A stretch of 64,000 bases of DNA from Armatimonadota bacterium (GCA_016235455.1 JACRKZ010000017.1:1-64000); one strand, 5' to 3'; positions 42,029-51,558 are shown, counted from the first letter of the stretch. The notes: generated by a model not told the origin, from the sequence alone. Made by a program: numbers and translations.

Positions 42029-42094
42029 ATGACGCAGAAGACGCAGATGGAACGACGCACTGGTCCATCTGCGTTATCTGCGCCATCTGCGGAT
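42029..42094. repeat. dispersed inverted repeat, copy 3
   Basis: The left arm 42029-42051 and the right arm 42064-42086 (extending to 42094) are reverse complements with a few mismatches, built on ACGCAGATGG/CCATCTGCGT cores. It lies between the broken tcdA and the TatD gene. It is the same family as 16889, 31837 and 53631. Confidence 0.8.
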
Positions 42095-42104
42095 GGTGGT
42101 TCAG

Positions 42105-42860
42105 TCAATCCAGCAGAGCTCCCAGCAAGCCGCAAGCATTGTGCCACAGGCGGGCGCGTAGCGACTCGGGGTCTTCGCCCAGGATGTCCGCGATGCCGGC
42201 CACCACTGCAGGCAGGTGCTCGGGCCGGCTTTCGGCCTGACCGGGCAGGGGCAGGGCTGGGGCGTCGGTTTCCACCAGCAGCCTATCTGGCGGCACGGCT
42301 TGGATGGCTGAGCGCGCCTTGTCCCGGCCGGGATGCAGCACGCTGCCGGCGAAGCTGAACCAGGCGCCGCGCCTGGCCAACACCGGCACCAAGTCGGCCG
42401 AGCCGGCGTAGGCGTGGAGCAGGAAGCGGTCGGGCGCGTGTTCCGCTAGCAGCTCGACCAGACGACCCCAAGCGCGTACGCAGTGGACCATGGCCGGGCG
42501 GTCCAGATCGCGAGCCAGGCGCAGTTGGACGATGAAGGCGGCCTCCTGCTGCGCGTAGTCGATGCCGCGCGCGGCGCGGTCGAGGCCGATCTCGCCGAGC
42601 CCGCTGGGCACGGCGGCCAGGTGCTCGGCCAACTCACCCCGCCAGTCGCCGTACTGTGCGACCATCCAGGGATGCAGGCCAAAGCACGGGATGACGGCCT
42701 CGTCGGCGGCGAGAGCACGCACCAGCGGCCAGTCGGCCGGGCGGGTACCGCAGACCACGAGACGTCGCACGCCGGCGGTCTTGGCGCGGGCCAGGGCGGT
42801 CCAGCCATCGCCAGGGGCGATGTCGGGCAAGTGGACATGCGCGTCGATGTAGCCGTCCAT
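42105..42860 (-). CDS. TatD-family metal-dependent hydrolase (DNase)
   Basis: A 251-residue TIM-barrel hydrolase. Metal ligands are DAHVHL (HxH), GEIGLD, MVHCVRAWG, LLHAYAGSA and VETDAP. FGLHPWMV is also typical. TatD proteins are 3'-5' nucleases or phosphoesterases in DNA repair or turnover. It begins MDGYIDAHVHL. A REP-like element precedes it. Confidence 0.93.
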   Translation of the reverse strand: MDGYIDAHVHLPDIAPGDGWTALARAKTAGVRRLVVCGTRPADWPLVRALAADEAVIPCFGLHPWMVAQYGDWRGELAEHLAAVPSGLGEIGLDRAARGIDYAQQEAAFIVQLRLARDLDRPAMVHCVRAWGRLVELLAEHAPDRFLLHAYAGSADLVPVLARRGAWFSFAGSVLHPGRDKARSAIQAVPPDRLLVETDAPALPLPGQAESRPEHLPAVVAGIADILGEDPESLRARLWHNACGLLGALLD

Positions 42861-42881
42861 CGGGGCTGCCTTGGAGGCGAC

Positions 42882-42961
42882 GGAGCAACGGGGACAGGCT
42901 CGATCGACGACCGTCGGCGTGACCGCCGCCGGTCCGTGAACGACCCAGTCCCCGTTGCTCC
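42882..42961. repeat. REP-like hairpin element
   Basis: The outer arms GGAGCAACGGGGAC (42882-42895) and its exact reverse complement (42948-42961) enclose an inner hairpin ACCGTCGGCG...CGCCGCCGGT (42911-42932, one mismatch). GCAACGGGGACAGGCTC is a widespread REP core in environmental bacteria (general knowledge). It fills the gap between the TatD gene and the GH116 gene. Confidence 0.8.
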
Positions 42962-42969
42962 TCCTGATC

Positions 42970-45900
42970 CTATGCCAACTCGATCTTCAGTTCGCCGCCG
43001 GCGGGCACGGTCACGTCGCGGCCGAGGGTGAGCAGCAGGCGGGTGCCCTCCTGGCTGACCGTGGCCGGCACAGCCTGGTTGGCCAGCGTGACCTTGGCGG
43101 CCTTGGGTGTACCTTGGGCTTCGAACGACATGGTGCGCAAGCGGACCTGGCCCCACTTGACGCTGACGCTCGCGGCCAGTGTGCCGGCGGCGCGGGTCTG
43201 GCGGTAGGTGCCCCAGCCTTCGGCCGCGGTGAAGGCGGCCTGGAACTGCTCGGGGCTGACCCGTGGCGCGAAGCCCAGATGGCCCTTGGGCCCGTGGTAC
43301 TCATACCCGCAGACCGCGAGGAACACGCCGTAGCTGGCCATGGACCGCGCGTAGTGGTCGCCGCACTCCACTTCGTTGTACGGGTTGCGTTTGGCCGCGC
43401 CGTAGCGGTCGTGCAGGGCGCGGGTCACGGCCAGGCCCTCGGTGACCAGGCCTTCCCAGATCATGTGGCCCGCCGCCTGGTACTCGAAGCCGTTCATGCA
43501 CTCGTTGAAGTACATGCTGGCCCAGACCGGCGGCTTGCCCAGCGCCTCGTCCTCGCCGCCTTTGGGGAACGTACACATGAGCAGGCCGCCCTCGCCGGGC
43601 ATGGCGTACATGCGGCCGGTGGTGTGGACCTTGCGGTACGGGCCGACGTCGACCGCGAAGTTGTACTTGTACAGGCTGGCCAGCGCCGAGCGGACCTTGG
43701 CCGGGTCGATGAACCCGCCGAGCCCGACCATACGCGTCCAGTGCTGGCCGAAGACCTGGTCGATCTCGCAGCCCTGGCCGGAGCCCAGCGCCTCGGGCTT
43801 GGTCGGATCCTTGAGGTGGACGAAGTACTCGCCGTTGTACAACCGCTCCTCAAGCAGCTTGACGCCGCTGGCTACGAGGGTGTCGTAACGCGTGGCCGCG
43901 TCGGGCTCGCCCATCTCGCGGGCCATGGCCGCGCCGGCCCGGAGCGCCGCCAGATAGAGCGTGTTGAACCAGGCGTGCGGGCCGAACCAGTCGGTGTCGA
44001 GCGTGTTGTGCTCGCCCTTCTCGATGTAGCCGTCGTTGTTGCCGTCCTCGCCGATGGCCCAGTCGAGCGCGCGCTTGACCCGCGGCCAGAGCCGTTCGAG
44101 GAAGGCGTCGTCGGCCGACATCTGGTGCTCGCGGTAGGCGCGCAGGATGGTACCGCAGTGGCCGTCGATGGCGGCGCGGCCGTTCCATTCGCCGCGCATG
44201 CCGATCTGGCCGTCGGCGCCCAGACCGGGCCCGAAGTCCTGCTGCTCGCGCATGATGCGCTCGACCTCGGGGAAGAGTCGCGCGGCGGCCTGGGCGTAGT
44301 GCCAGACGTGCGTGCAGGTGCCCACGCAGCAGCCGACGCCCTCCCAGCCCCAGATGCGGCCGTTGTCCCAGCGCTGGGTGGTGCTGGTGGCTAGGATGCT
44401 GGCGTTGGCCAGCGTGCGGTCGAGCAGCCAGTAGGGCAGCGTCGAGTCATACCAGGTGTCGCACCACAGGCGCGTCTGGCGGCGCAGCTCGGCGTGGCTG
44501 CGAGCCAGCTCGGTGGCCACGGCGCGCGCGTCGGCGAAGCGCGCGGCATACTGCCGGCCGCGGCGCTGGTCGTCAAGATACAGGTTGCCAAAGTGCCAGC
44601 AGACGGCGAAGACCACCTCGGCCGAGGCACCGGGCGCCAAGGTCAGCCGGCGGCTCAGAGCGCCCCGGAGGCGGCGCCCGAACGGCCGGCTCTGCGGCCC
44701 TTCGCCCGCGCCGGCCACGGCGAACAAGCCGGACGGGATGGCGCCCGCCGGCAGCGCGGACACGCCGCGGTCGGTGGGCTTGGCGTCGAGCAGGGCCAGG
44801 CCCATGGTGCCCCAGTCAGGCTCCTGCGTGGCGTCGGTGCGGGCTCGCCGTGGCCGGTCGGCGAATTCGATCTGGTCGATGTCGATGTGGCCCCAGCCGC
44901 CGCTGTGGCGGTCGACGATCTGGATGGTGGCGGTCTTGCCCTCGAACTCAGCCACGTTCCACGAGGCCCAGGCCATGGCGTCGGTGTTCTTGCCCGTCGC
45001 CGTGCGCACCACCTTGCCGTCGATCAGCAGGTTGATGCATGTCTCGCCGGGATGGTCGCCGCCGCCGATGAGGAAGTTGATGCAGCGGCGGCTGATGGTG
45101 AACGTCGGCGAGGTCAGGCTGCCCTGGGGCTGGTCGCTGTCGGGATAGGTGTTGACCAGGCCCTTGCCCTCGAAGCCGGCCAGGCGCTGGTCGTGGCCGG
45201 CCTTGCGCGACGGCGCGGTGCCCACGGCGGCGCCCTCGGCCTTCCACTCACCGTAGGTCTCGCCCTCGAAGTCGGCGAAGGTGACCGCGGCGCGGCCGCC
45301 GCTGCCCTCGGCCGGCACACTGCCGGCGCAGTCGAGCCACAGCAGCCCACCGGCGCGCTGGATGCGGTTGGTCCGCGTCAGGCTCCAGTCGGCACCGGTG
45401 CGCAGGCCGACCGCGTTCTCCAGCCAGCCGGCCAGTTCCACGTCGACCGGGGCGTTGCTGGTGTTGGTCAGTGTGTAGGCCAGCAACGTGGCGGGGAATG
45501 ACGAGCTGGCCAGATCGCCGGGAATGAACGGCGAGCCCGCTTCGAGCTTGACCTTCACCGGGCAGGCCGGGTCGCTGTACTCGATGGTGGCCAGCGGGTA
45601 TTCGCCGGTGAAGCGCACCTCGGCGAAGCCGTCACGGTCGAGCCCGCGCATGTCGGTCTGGCCGCCGCTGGTGACGGCCAACGCGAAGCCCTGGTCGAGT
45701 GGCGAACTGGGCTTGGGCGGGTTGGCGTAATGCCCGTCGCCGGTGCCGGCGGTCAGGTTCATCACATCCCAGTGCCACAACCGACCATCGCCGCCCAGGT
45801 ACATCTGGCCGGTGGTCAGGCCGCCGCAGGGCATGCCGACCAGTTCGAGCTCAGTGCCCGACAGCACGGTGCGTCTGCCGCGGGTGGTCAGCGAGGCCAG

Positions 45901-46041
45901 CCAGTCGGCGGGCAGCGCCTTCTCGGGCGGAATCAGCTCGGCATGGCCGGGAGCGGCAACGGCACGACCGGCGGTCAGCGCGGTTGCGCTCAGGGCCACT
46001 AGCCCCACGAAGTCACGGCGGGAGAGATCGTCGAGAGACAT
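42970..46041 (-). CDS. TAT-exported GH116-family glycosidase with inserted beta-sandwich
   Basis: About 1023 residues. The signal is twin-arginine-like (LSRRDFVGLVALSATALTAG). The N-terminal beta domain starts GMPCGGLTTGQMYLGGDGRLWHWDVMN, the GBA2/DUF608 pattern. The C-terminal (alpha/alpha)6 barrel shows GVGCCVGTCTHVWHYAQAAA, GEHNTLDTDWFGPHAWFNTLYLAAL and CEIDQVFGQHW. GH116 enzymes are beta-glucosidases, beta-xylosidases or glucosylceramidases. Residues about 256-396 are an extra domain (FEGETYGEWKAEG ... GGWGHIDIDQIEF) resembling the GH32-type C-terminal sandwich, inserted in the N-domain. ATG 46041 is chosen (GGAGCC upstream); an ATG four codons earlier is possible. Confidence 0.9.
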   Translation of the reverse strand: MSLDDLSRRDFVGLVALSATALTAGRAVAAPGHAELIPPEKALPADWLASLTTRGRRTVLSGTELELVGMPCGGLTTGQMYLGGDGRLWHWDVMNLTAGTGDGHYANPPKPSSPLDQGFALAVTSGGQTDMRGLDRDGFAEVRFTGEYPLATIEYSDPACPVKVKLEAGSPFIPGDLASSSFPATLLAYTLTNTSNAPVDVELAGWLENAVGLRTGADWSLTRTNRIQRAGGLLWLDCAGSVPAEGSGGRAAVTFADFEGETYGEWKAEGAAVGTAPSRKAGHDQRLAGFEGKGLVNTYPDSDQPQGSLTSPTFTISRRCINFLIGGGDHPGETCINLLIDGKVVRTATGKNTDAMAWASWNVAEFEGKTATIQIVDRHSGGWGHIDIDQIEFADRPRRARTDATQEPDWGTMGLALLDAKPTDRGVSALPAGAIPSGLFAVAGAGEGPQSRPFGRRLRGALSRRLTLAPGASAEVVFAVCWHFGNLYLDDQRRGRQYAARFADARAVATELARSHAELRRQTRLWCDTWYDSTLPYWLLDRTLANASILATSTTQRWDNGRIWGWEGVGCCVGTCTHVWHYAQAAARLFPEVERIMREQQDFGPGLGADGQIGMRGEWNGRAAIDGHCGTILRAYREHQMSADDAFLERLWPRVKRALDWAIGEDGNNDGYIEKGEHNTLDTDWFGPHAWFNTLYLAALRAGAAMAREMGEPDAATRYDTLVASGVKLLEERLYNGEYFVHLKDPTKPEALGSGQGCEIDQVFGQHWTRMVGLGGFIDPAKVRSALASLYKYNFAVDVGPYRKVHTTGRMYAMPGEGGLLMCTFPKGGEDEALGKPPVWASMYFNECMNGFEYQAAGHMIWEGLVTEGLAVTRALHDRYGAAKRNPYNEVECGDHYARSMASYGVFLAVCGYEYHGPKGHLGFAPRVSPEQFQAAFTAAEGWGTYRQTRAAGTLAASVSVKWGQVRLRTMSFEAQGTPKAAKVTLANQAVPATVSQEGTRLLLTLGRDVTVPAGGELKIELA

Positions 46042-46059
46042 GGCAGGCTCCACGGCCTG

Positions 46060-48789
46060 TCAGTTCTCCTCGCCGGCGGCTTCGCCTCCCACCTGCTCGC
46101 GAACGACACGGAGCAGAGCCTTGGCGGTATAGGGTTTGGGCAACAGACAGGCGCCCAGGCGCGCGATGGCCTGCTCGGCGCGGGTCTGGTCCGTGTAGCC
46201 CGAGGTGAAGACGACCGGCAGCGCCGGCCGCTCGGCGCGGGCGCGGTCGGCCAGTTCCACGCCGTCCATCTCGGGCATGACCACATCGGTGAAGAGCAGG
46301 TCGATCGGCTGGTCCAGGTCGCTCAGCATGGCCAGGGCCACGCTCGGCAGCCCGGCGTCGAGCACGCGGTAGCCGTGCCGCTCGAGCATCCGCCGCGCCA
46401 GACGGCGAATGGCATCGGCGTCCTCCACCACCAGGACCGTCTCGCGGCCGCCCTGGCTCGGCTCCTCGGCGGCCGGCTCGCGCGGACTCTCGGCTCCGGC
46501 CGCCGCCAGCGGCAGCCAGACCCGGAAGGTGGTGCCCAGGCCAGGCGCACTCTCGCAGGCGATCTGGCCAGAGGCCTGACGCACGATGCCGTAGACCGTG
46601 GACAGCCCCAGCCCGGTGCCCTCATGCGCGGGTTTGGTGGTGAAGAACGGCTCGAAGATGCGTTCGCGGGTGGCCTCATCCATGCCGACGCCCGTATCAG
46701 TCACGGCCAGTAGCGCGTGGCCGTCGGCGGCCGAGTCCGGGTCGTGCGACAAGCCGCCCGGGCCCTCACCGGCCGACAGCACGATGCGCAAGACGCCGCC
46801 ACGCGGCATGGCGGCGCGCGCGTTGACCACCAGGTTGACCACCACCTGCTCGATCTGCGTGGGGTCGGCATGGACCCAGACGGGCGTCTCGGGCACCTCG
46901 ATGCCGAAGTCGACATCCTCACCCACCAAAGGCTGCAGCATGGCGCGCAGCCCGACCAGCACCTGGCCCAGATCGGCGATGCGCGGCTGCACCATCTGGC
47001 GGCGGCTGAAGGTGAGCAGTTGGCGGGTCAGCGAAGCCGCGCGCTGCGCCGCGCCGACCACCTGATCCAGGTCCTCGCGCTGCTGCTCGTCGAGCGGGCT
47101 CTCGGCAAGCATGTCGGCGTAGCCGCGGATGCTGGTGAGCAGGTTGTTGAAGTCGTGGGCCACGCCGCCGGCGAGCTGGCCGATGGCTTCCATCCGGCTG
47201 GACTGCTGCAGCCGACCTTCAAGCGCCTCGCGCTCGCGGGCCGCACGCTCTCGCGTCAGCTCGGTGGCGGCCCGCGTGGCCAGAATGGACAGCGCCTCGC
47301 GGACCAGCTGGCTGACCACCAACGGCTCGCGAGAGAGCGCGGCGAGTGTGCCAATCACCTCGCCATCGGCGCCGCGCAGGCAGAGCCCAGCGTAGGACTC
47401 AGCACCCAGCGCCACGAGGTCGGCATCATCGGGGAAGAGCGCCCGCACCCCGCGCTCGTAGACGACCAGCCCGTGCTGCACCGCCTGCTCGCAGGGCGTG
47501 GCCCCCAGCTCGAACTCGATGGGCTCGCCAAACCGGCCCGCGGCCAGGTAGGTCAGCGAGCGGCAGTGCCCGCCGGGCAGCAACTCGGTCACCAGTACGT
47601 ACTCGCAGCCGGTCTGGCGCGCCACCTCGATGGCGATGGACTCGTAGAGCTGGTCGCCCGACGACTCGGAGATGGTCTCGGCCAGCGAGCGGAGGTCGGC
47701 TTCGCGCTCCCTGACCGCGTCGCTCATGACCGCGAAGGCGCCGGCCAGGCCGGCCACCTCGACATACGGCGACTCGGGCAGACGAGCGGTGTAGTCACCG
47801 CCGGCCAGGGCCAGGGCGGCCTCGTGCAAGTGCACGAGCGGGCGCGCCACGCGACGGCCGACGAGCCAGCCACCCAAGCCGGCCAGGGTCGCCGCCAGCA
47901 GGAGCACGGTCCAGAACAGCACGGCCAGGTGCCGTAGCGGCCGGAAGGCTTCGCCGGCGTCCTGGCAGACCATCAGCCACCACCCGGTCTTGTCCACCGA
48001 CGCCAGGCTGCCCAGGTAGGCGCGGCCCGAGACCATGACCTGCTCGGACGACCCTTTACCCGCTCGCGTGAGCGCCATGAGGCGCGCCCAGAGCAGTCGG
48101 TCAGTGGCGCCGTCGGGCTGTTCGGAGAAGATGATGTTGCCGTGCTGGTCGAGCAACGCGAGGCAGCGGTGGGTGGCGCCGGCCACCTCGGTGTCGGCGC
48201 TCCGTCGCAAGCGATCGAGCCCCAGGTGGGCCAGCACAACGTAGTCGCCGCGTCGTTGGGCCACGGTGGCCGATAGCGCGCCGGTGACCAACGAGCGGTA
48301 AGCATCGGACCAGGCTGGCACCGTCGACTCTCGGGCGGCGCGGAGCACCGGTACGGCCGACAGGTCCAGCCCAAGGTAGTCTTCACGAGCCGCGGCGCGC
48401 TGTGGCGAGAGCCCGACGGCGATGATGCGGTCGTGGGAGTCCACCACATAGATCGACTCGAGCGATGGCGTGGTGGCCACCACGCGGTCGAGCAGATCGG
48501 CCATGCGCGCGTCATCCGCGCCATGCGTGGCCACCATGTTGTGCAACTGATCGAGCACCACTTCGCAGGCCAGCATCTGCTGTCGCGCCAAGGCCGCCGC
48601 GGCCCGCGCCAGCGTCGTGCTGTCCGACAGGACCTGCCGTCGTTCATGGCCCATCAAGACCTTGCGCAGCGGCGCCGAGACGAACAGCAGCGGCCCGATC
48701 GCGCTCAGGCAGAACAGCAACGCCAGCACACGAGTCAGCTGTACCCGCCGTCGGCCGCGGGCCGGGTCAGCGTCGCAGGCCATGGCCAT
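46060..48789 (-). CDS. hybrid sensor histidine kinase (Cache-HAMP-GAF-HisKA-ATPase-REC)
   Basis: A 909-residue membrane kinase. TM1 lies at about 16-40, a periplasmic double-Cache-like sensor at 45-285, TM2 near 290-312, and HAMP after RRVARPLVHLHEAA. A GAF-like domain (about 385-520, SIAIEVARQTGCEYVLV) follows, then the phosphoacceptor box GGVAHDFNNLLTSI, the ATPase N box VVNLVVNARAA, and G boxes TDTGVGMDEATRERIFEPFF and GTGLGLSTV. A C-terminal receiver has its Asp in LLFTDVVMPEMDG and Lys in LLPKPY. No separate output regulator is adjacent. It overlaps the upstream binding-protein gene by 23 bases, implying that the two work together as ligand sensor and kinase. Confidence 0.93.
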   Translation of the reverse strand: MAMACDADPARGRRRVQLTRVLALLFCLSAIGPLLFVSAPLRKVLMGHERRQVLSDSTTLARAAAALARQQMLACEVVLDQLHNMVATHGADDARMADLLDRVVATTPSLESIYVVDSHDRIIAVGLSPQRAAAREDYLGLDLSAVPVLRAARESTVPAWSDAYRSLVTGALSATVAQRRGDYVVLAHLGLDRLRRSADTEVAGATHRCLALLDQHGNIIFSEQPDGATDRLLWARLMALTRAGKGSSEQVMVSGRAYLGSLASVDKTGWWLMVCQDAGEAFRPLRHLAVLFWTVLLLAATLAGLGGWLVGRRVARPLVHLHEAALALAGGDYTARLPESPYVEVAGLAGAFAVMSDAVREREADLRSLAETISESSGDQLYESIAIEVARQTGCEYVLVTELLPGGHCRSLTYLAAGRFGEPIEFELGATPCEQAVQHGLVVYERGVRALFPDDADLVALGAESYAGLCLRGADGEVIGTLAALSREPLVVSQLVREALSILATRAATELTRERAAREREALEGRLQQSSRMEAIGQLAGGVAHDFNNLLTSIRGYADMLAESPLDEQQREDLDQVVGAAQRAASLTRQLLTFSRRQMVQPRIADLGQVLVGLRAMLQPLVGEDVDFGIEVPETPVWVHADPTQIEQVVVNLVVNARAAMPRGGVLRIVLSAGEGPGGLSHDPDSAADGHALLAVTDTGVGMDEATRERIFEPFFTTKPAHEGTGLGLSTVYGIVRQASGQIACESAPGLGTTFRVWLPLAAAGAESPREPAAEEPSQGGRETVLVVEDADAIRRLARRMLERHGYRVLDAGLPSVALAMLSDLDQPIDLLFTDVVMPEMDGVELADRARAERPALPVVFTSGYTDQTRAEQAIARLGACLLPKPYTAKALLRVVREQVGGEAAGEEN

Positions 48790-49921
48790 CCGTCGCCCCC
48801 TCGGTCACCAGTCGTCCACCAACCACACGCACGGCGTAGAGCTGCCGCAACACGTCGCCGTTGTCGTCGAACTCGATAAGGCCCTGGAGTCCCTCGAACC
48901 GACGGATGGCCAGGAGGGTGCGCGGGAGCTCGGTCTGCCGTGGATCGCGCCGGAGCGCGGTCAAGAGCACGTTGGCACTGTCGTAGCCATGCACCGCGGC
49001 GAACTCGGGCGACCGGGCATAGCGCGCCTCAAACGCGCGCTTGAACGCCAGATAGCGCGGTGCCTGGCTGTTGCGGTCGACGGTGTGCATGGCAAAGAGG
49101 CCCTCTATGGCCCGGCCACCGTGGGCCAGCAGGTCATCGGTCAGCGACCAGTCGGCCACCACGAGGAGCGGCTGCTTGCCCTGCTTGGCCACCTGTTGCG
49201 CCACCATGGCGGCGTCCATGGCGTTGGCCAGCACGTAGAGGCACGCTGGGTTGGTGGCCATCACGCTCCGCACCAGCTCCGCGAACCGGGTTGTGGGTCC
49301 GGTCTTGAACGATACCGCGCCAACCATGCGGCCGCCGGTCTTGGTGTACTCCCGCTCGAAAGCCTCCTTGCAGCTCAGCGTGAAGCTGGCGTTGCTCGTC
49401 TCGTAGAGGACGGCGGCCGTGCGCAGGTTCTTCGACTCGCCCACGCGCCGGCCCAAGGTGCCGGCGATGGCGTGGTTGTCGGGGTAGACGCGGAAGAAGC
49501 AGTCGGCTCGGCCGTTCAGCTCATGCGTGCTGGTGGTGGGGCTCAGCATCAGCACACCGCGCTGGTTGAACAGTGGCAGCGCCGCGACCGAGGCGTTGCT
49601 GGTCATGTGCCCGATCAGCGCCACGATGCCGCGATCGAGCATGGCCGCATCGCGCCGGCAAGCAATGTCGCCATCCATCTCGTCATCGCCGATGAGCAGT
49701 TCGACCCGGCTTCCGCCCACGCCGCCCGAGGCCATGCACTCCTCGACGGCAAGCCGCACGCCATCCAGGCCGGCGTTGCCCAGGTCGGCGTTGCGGCCGC
49801 TCAACGGCCCGCCATAGCCAATGACGATAGGTGGCCGCGGCCCGCAGCCCGATCCCAGCAGCGCCACCGCGGCCAAAGCGGCGGCAAGCAGGATTCGGCG
49901 CACGGTCAACAGGAGAGGCAT
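48767..49921 (-). CDS. periplasmic binding lipoprotein (LivJ/Peripla_BP_6 type)
   Basis: A 384-residue lipoprotein with signal peptide and lipobox LLGSGC, then PPIVIGYGGPLSGRNADLGNAG, the start of branched-chain amino acid/urea/amide binding proteins. Two-lobe features include GIVALIGHMTSNASVAALPLFNQRGVLMLSPTTS, NHAIAGTLGRRV and VHGYDSANVLLTAL. No ABC permease or ATPase gene is near. Instead its 3' end overlaps the hybrid kinase start, so it probably presents a ligand to the kinase sensor. I chose ATG 49921 for the clean signal peptide. It lies downstream of purF on the same strand with an 89-base gap. Confidence 0.88.
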   Translation of the reverse strand: MPLLLTVRRILLAAALAAVALLGSGCGPRPPIVIGYGGPLSGRNADLGNAGLDGVRLAVEECMASGGVGGSRVELLIGDDEMDGDIACRRDAAMLDRGIVALIGHMTSNASVAALPLFNQRGVLMLSPTTSTHELNGRADCFFRVYPDNHAIAGTLGRRVGESKNLRTAAVLYETSNASFTLSCKEAFEREYTKTGGRMVGAVSFKTGPTTRFAELVRSVMATNPACLYVLANAMDAAMVAQQVAKQGKQPLLVVADWSLTDDLLAHGGRAIEGLFAMHTVDRNSQAPRYLAFKRAFEARYARSPEFAAVHGYDSANVLLTALRRDPRQTELPRTLLAIRRFEGLQGLIEFDDNGDVLRQLYAVRVVGGRLVTEGATDGHGLRR

Positions 49922-50010
49922 GGCCAGAGTATGCGCCACAGGCGTGACGAAGGCCAAGGAGCAGTGTGTCAGATGCCGTTCACACAAGCGGGTCTGAGGC
50001 GAGCGGCCGG

Positions 50011-51558
50011 CTACTCGAGCGAGAAGTCCGGCTCGTCGATCTCGTCGTCGAACATGCCGGCCAGCACCATGCGCACCGGCTCGCCCAGCGGCGAAGCATC
50101 GTCCTCGAGGCTACCGCACGGCAGGTTGAGCTTGTGCTCGCGCAACTCGCGCGGCACGTCGATGGGGTAGTCGCCGGTCAGGCAGGCCCAACAGAAGTGC
50201 TTGGCGCTGACGCCCAGCGCACGGGCCAGGCCCTTGGTGGAGAGATAGCCCAGGCTGTCCGCGCCGACGTGTTTGCAGATCTCGTCGACGGTGTGCGACG
50301 AGGCGATCAGCTCCTCGCGCGTGGCCATGTCGATGCCGTAGAAGCACGGCCACTTGATGGGCGGCGAGCAGATGCGCAGATGCACCTCGCGCGCGCCGGC
50401 CTCGCGCAGCAGCGCCACCAGGCGCTGCGTGGTCGTACCGCGCACGATGCTGTCGTCCACCGCCACCACACGCCGGCCCGCCAGGGTCTCGGTCAGCGGC
50501 GTGTACTTGAGTCGCGCGCCCATGTCGCGCAGGCGCTGGTCGGGCTGGATGAAGGTGCGCTGGATGTAGCGGTTCTTGACCAAGCCGATGTCAAACGGCA
50601 CGCGCGCCACGGAGGCGAAGCCCACCGCGCCCGGGGTGCCGGTGTCGGGCACGCCGATGACCACGTCGGCTCCGCCGGCCACGGGATGCTCCTGGGCCAG
50701 CACTTCACCCATGTGGCGCCGCGCTTCGTGCAGCGACCGGCCGTAGATGATGCTGTCGGGCCGCGCGAAGTAGATGGTCTCGAAGATGCACATGGCCTGA
50801 CGCGGCGACTCGGCGGCCTGGAAGAAGCGCACACCCTCGTCGTCGACCACGCAGACCTCACCGGGCTCGATCTCGCGCACCAGCTTGGCGCCCACGGCGT
50901 TGAGCGCGCAGGTCTCGCTGGCCACCACGTAGGTCTTCTCATCGAGCCGGCCCAGGCACAGCGGGTGCAGCCCGTGCGGGTCGCGGCAGGCGATCAACTC
51001 GCGCTCGGTGCAGATGGCCAGGGAGTAAGCGCCCTCGATCTGCGCCATGAGCGAACTCATGGCCTCCTCGATGGGCGTGGCGCGCGACAGGTCGCGGAAG
51101 AGCAGCCGCGCGATGACCTCGGTGTCGCTGGTCCCCGAGAACCGCATGCCCTGGGCTTCGAGGCGCTGGCGCAAGGCGTTGGAGTTGACCAGGTTGCCGT
51201 TGTGCGCGACGGCCAGCGACGACTCGCTGTCGCCCACGAGGATGGGCTGCGCGTTGCGGATTACGGACGAACCGGTGGTGGAGTACCGCACATGGCCCAC
51301 GGCGATATGGCCGCGCAGGCGCGAGAGCACGGTCTCGTCGAAAATCTGGTTGACCAGACCCATCTGCTTGTGCAGATAGATCTCGCCCCCGTCGCTCACC
51401 GCGATGCCGGCCGACTCCTGGCCGCGATGCTGGAGGGTGAACAAGCCGAAGTAGCTGAGTCGGGCGACCTCATGGCCGGGGCCATAGACGCCGAACACGC
51501 CGCACTCGTGTCGAGGCTTGTCGGATCTCGCGCTGGACGAGCAACCGCTCGATGCCAT
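50011..51558 (-). CDS. purF: amidophosphoribosyltransferase
   Basis: Catalyses the first step of purine synthesis (PRPP + glutamine to phosphoribosylamine). It is 515 residues. An 18-residue propeptide precedes the Ntn nucleophile in RHECGVFGVYG (C19). The glutaminase domain shows LQHRGQESAGI, VGHVRYSTTG and AHNGNLVNS. The PRPP loop is VVAVDDSIVRGTTT. Cysteines in AMCIFETIYFARPDS, CSPPIKWPCFYGID and HFCWACLTGDYP fit the [4Fe-4S] cluster of the Bacillus-type enzyme. The ATG has GAGGT upstream. Confidence 0.97.
   Translation of the reverse strand: MASSGCSSSARSDKPRHECGVFGVYGPGHEVARLSYFGLFTLQHRGQESAGIAVSDGGEIYLHKQMGLVNQIFDETVLSRLRGHIAVGHVRYSTTGSSVIRNAQPILVGDSESSLAVAHNGNLVNSNALRQRLEAQGMRFSGTSDTEVIARLLFRDLSRATPIEEAMSSLMAQIEGAYSLAICTERELIACRDPHGLHPLCLGRLDEKTYVVASETCALNAVGAKLVREIEPGEVCVVDDEGVRFFQAAESPRQAMCIFETIYFARPDSIIYGRSLHEARRHMGEVLAQEHPVAGGADVVIGVPDTGTPGAVGFASVARVPFDIGLVKNRYIQRTFIQPDQRLRDMGARLKYTPLTETLAGRRVVAVDDSIVRGTTTQRLVALLREAGAREVHLRICSPPIKWPCFYGIDMATREELIASSHTVDEICKHVGADSLGYLSTKGLARALGVSAKHFCWACLTGDYPIDVPRELREHKLNLPCGSLEDDASPLGEPVRMVLAGMFDDEIDEPDFSLE

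Noticed and set aside
42955..44394. 479-codon plus-strand reading frame
   Set aside because: It is antisense to the GH116 gene, whose motifs are unambiguous, and has low-complexity Val/Ala/Gly/His content.
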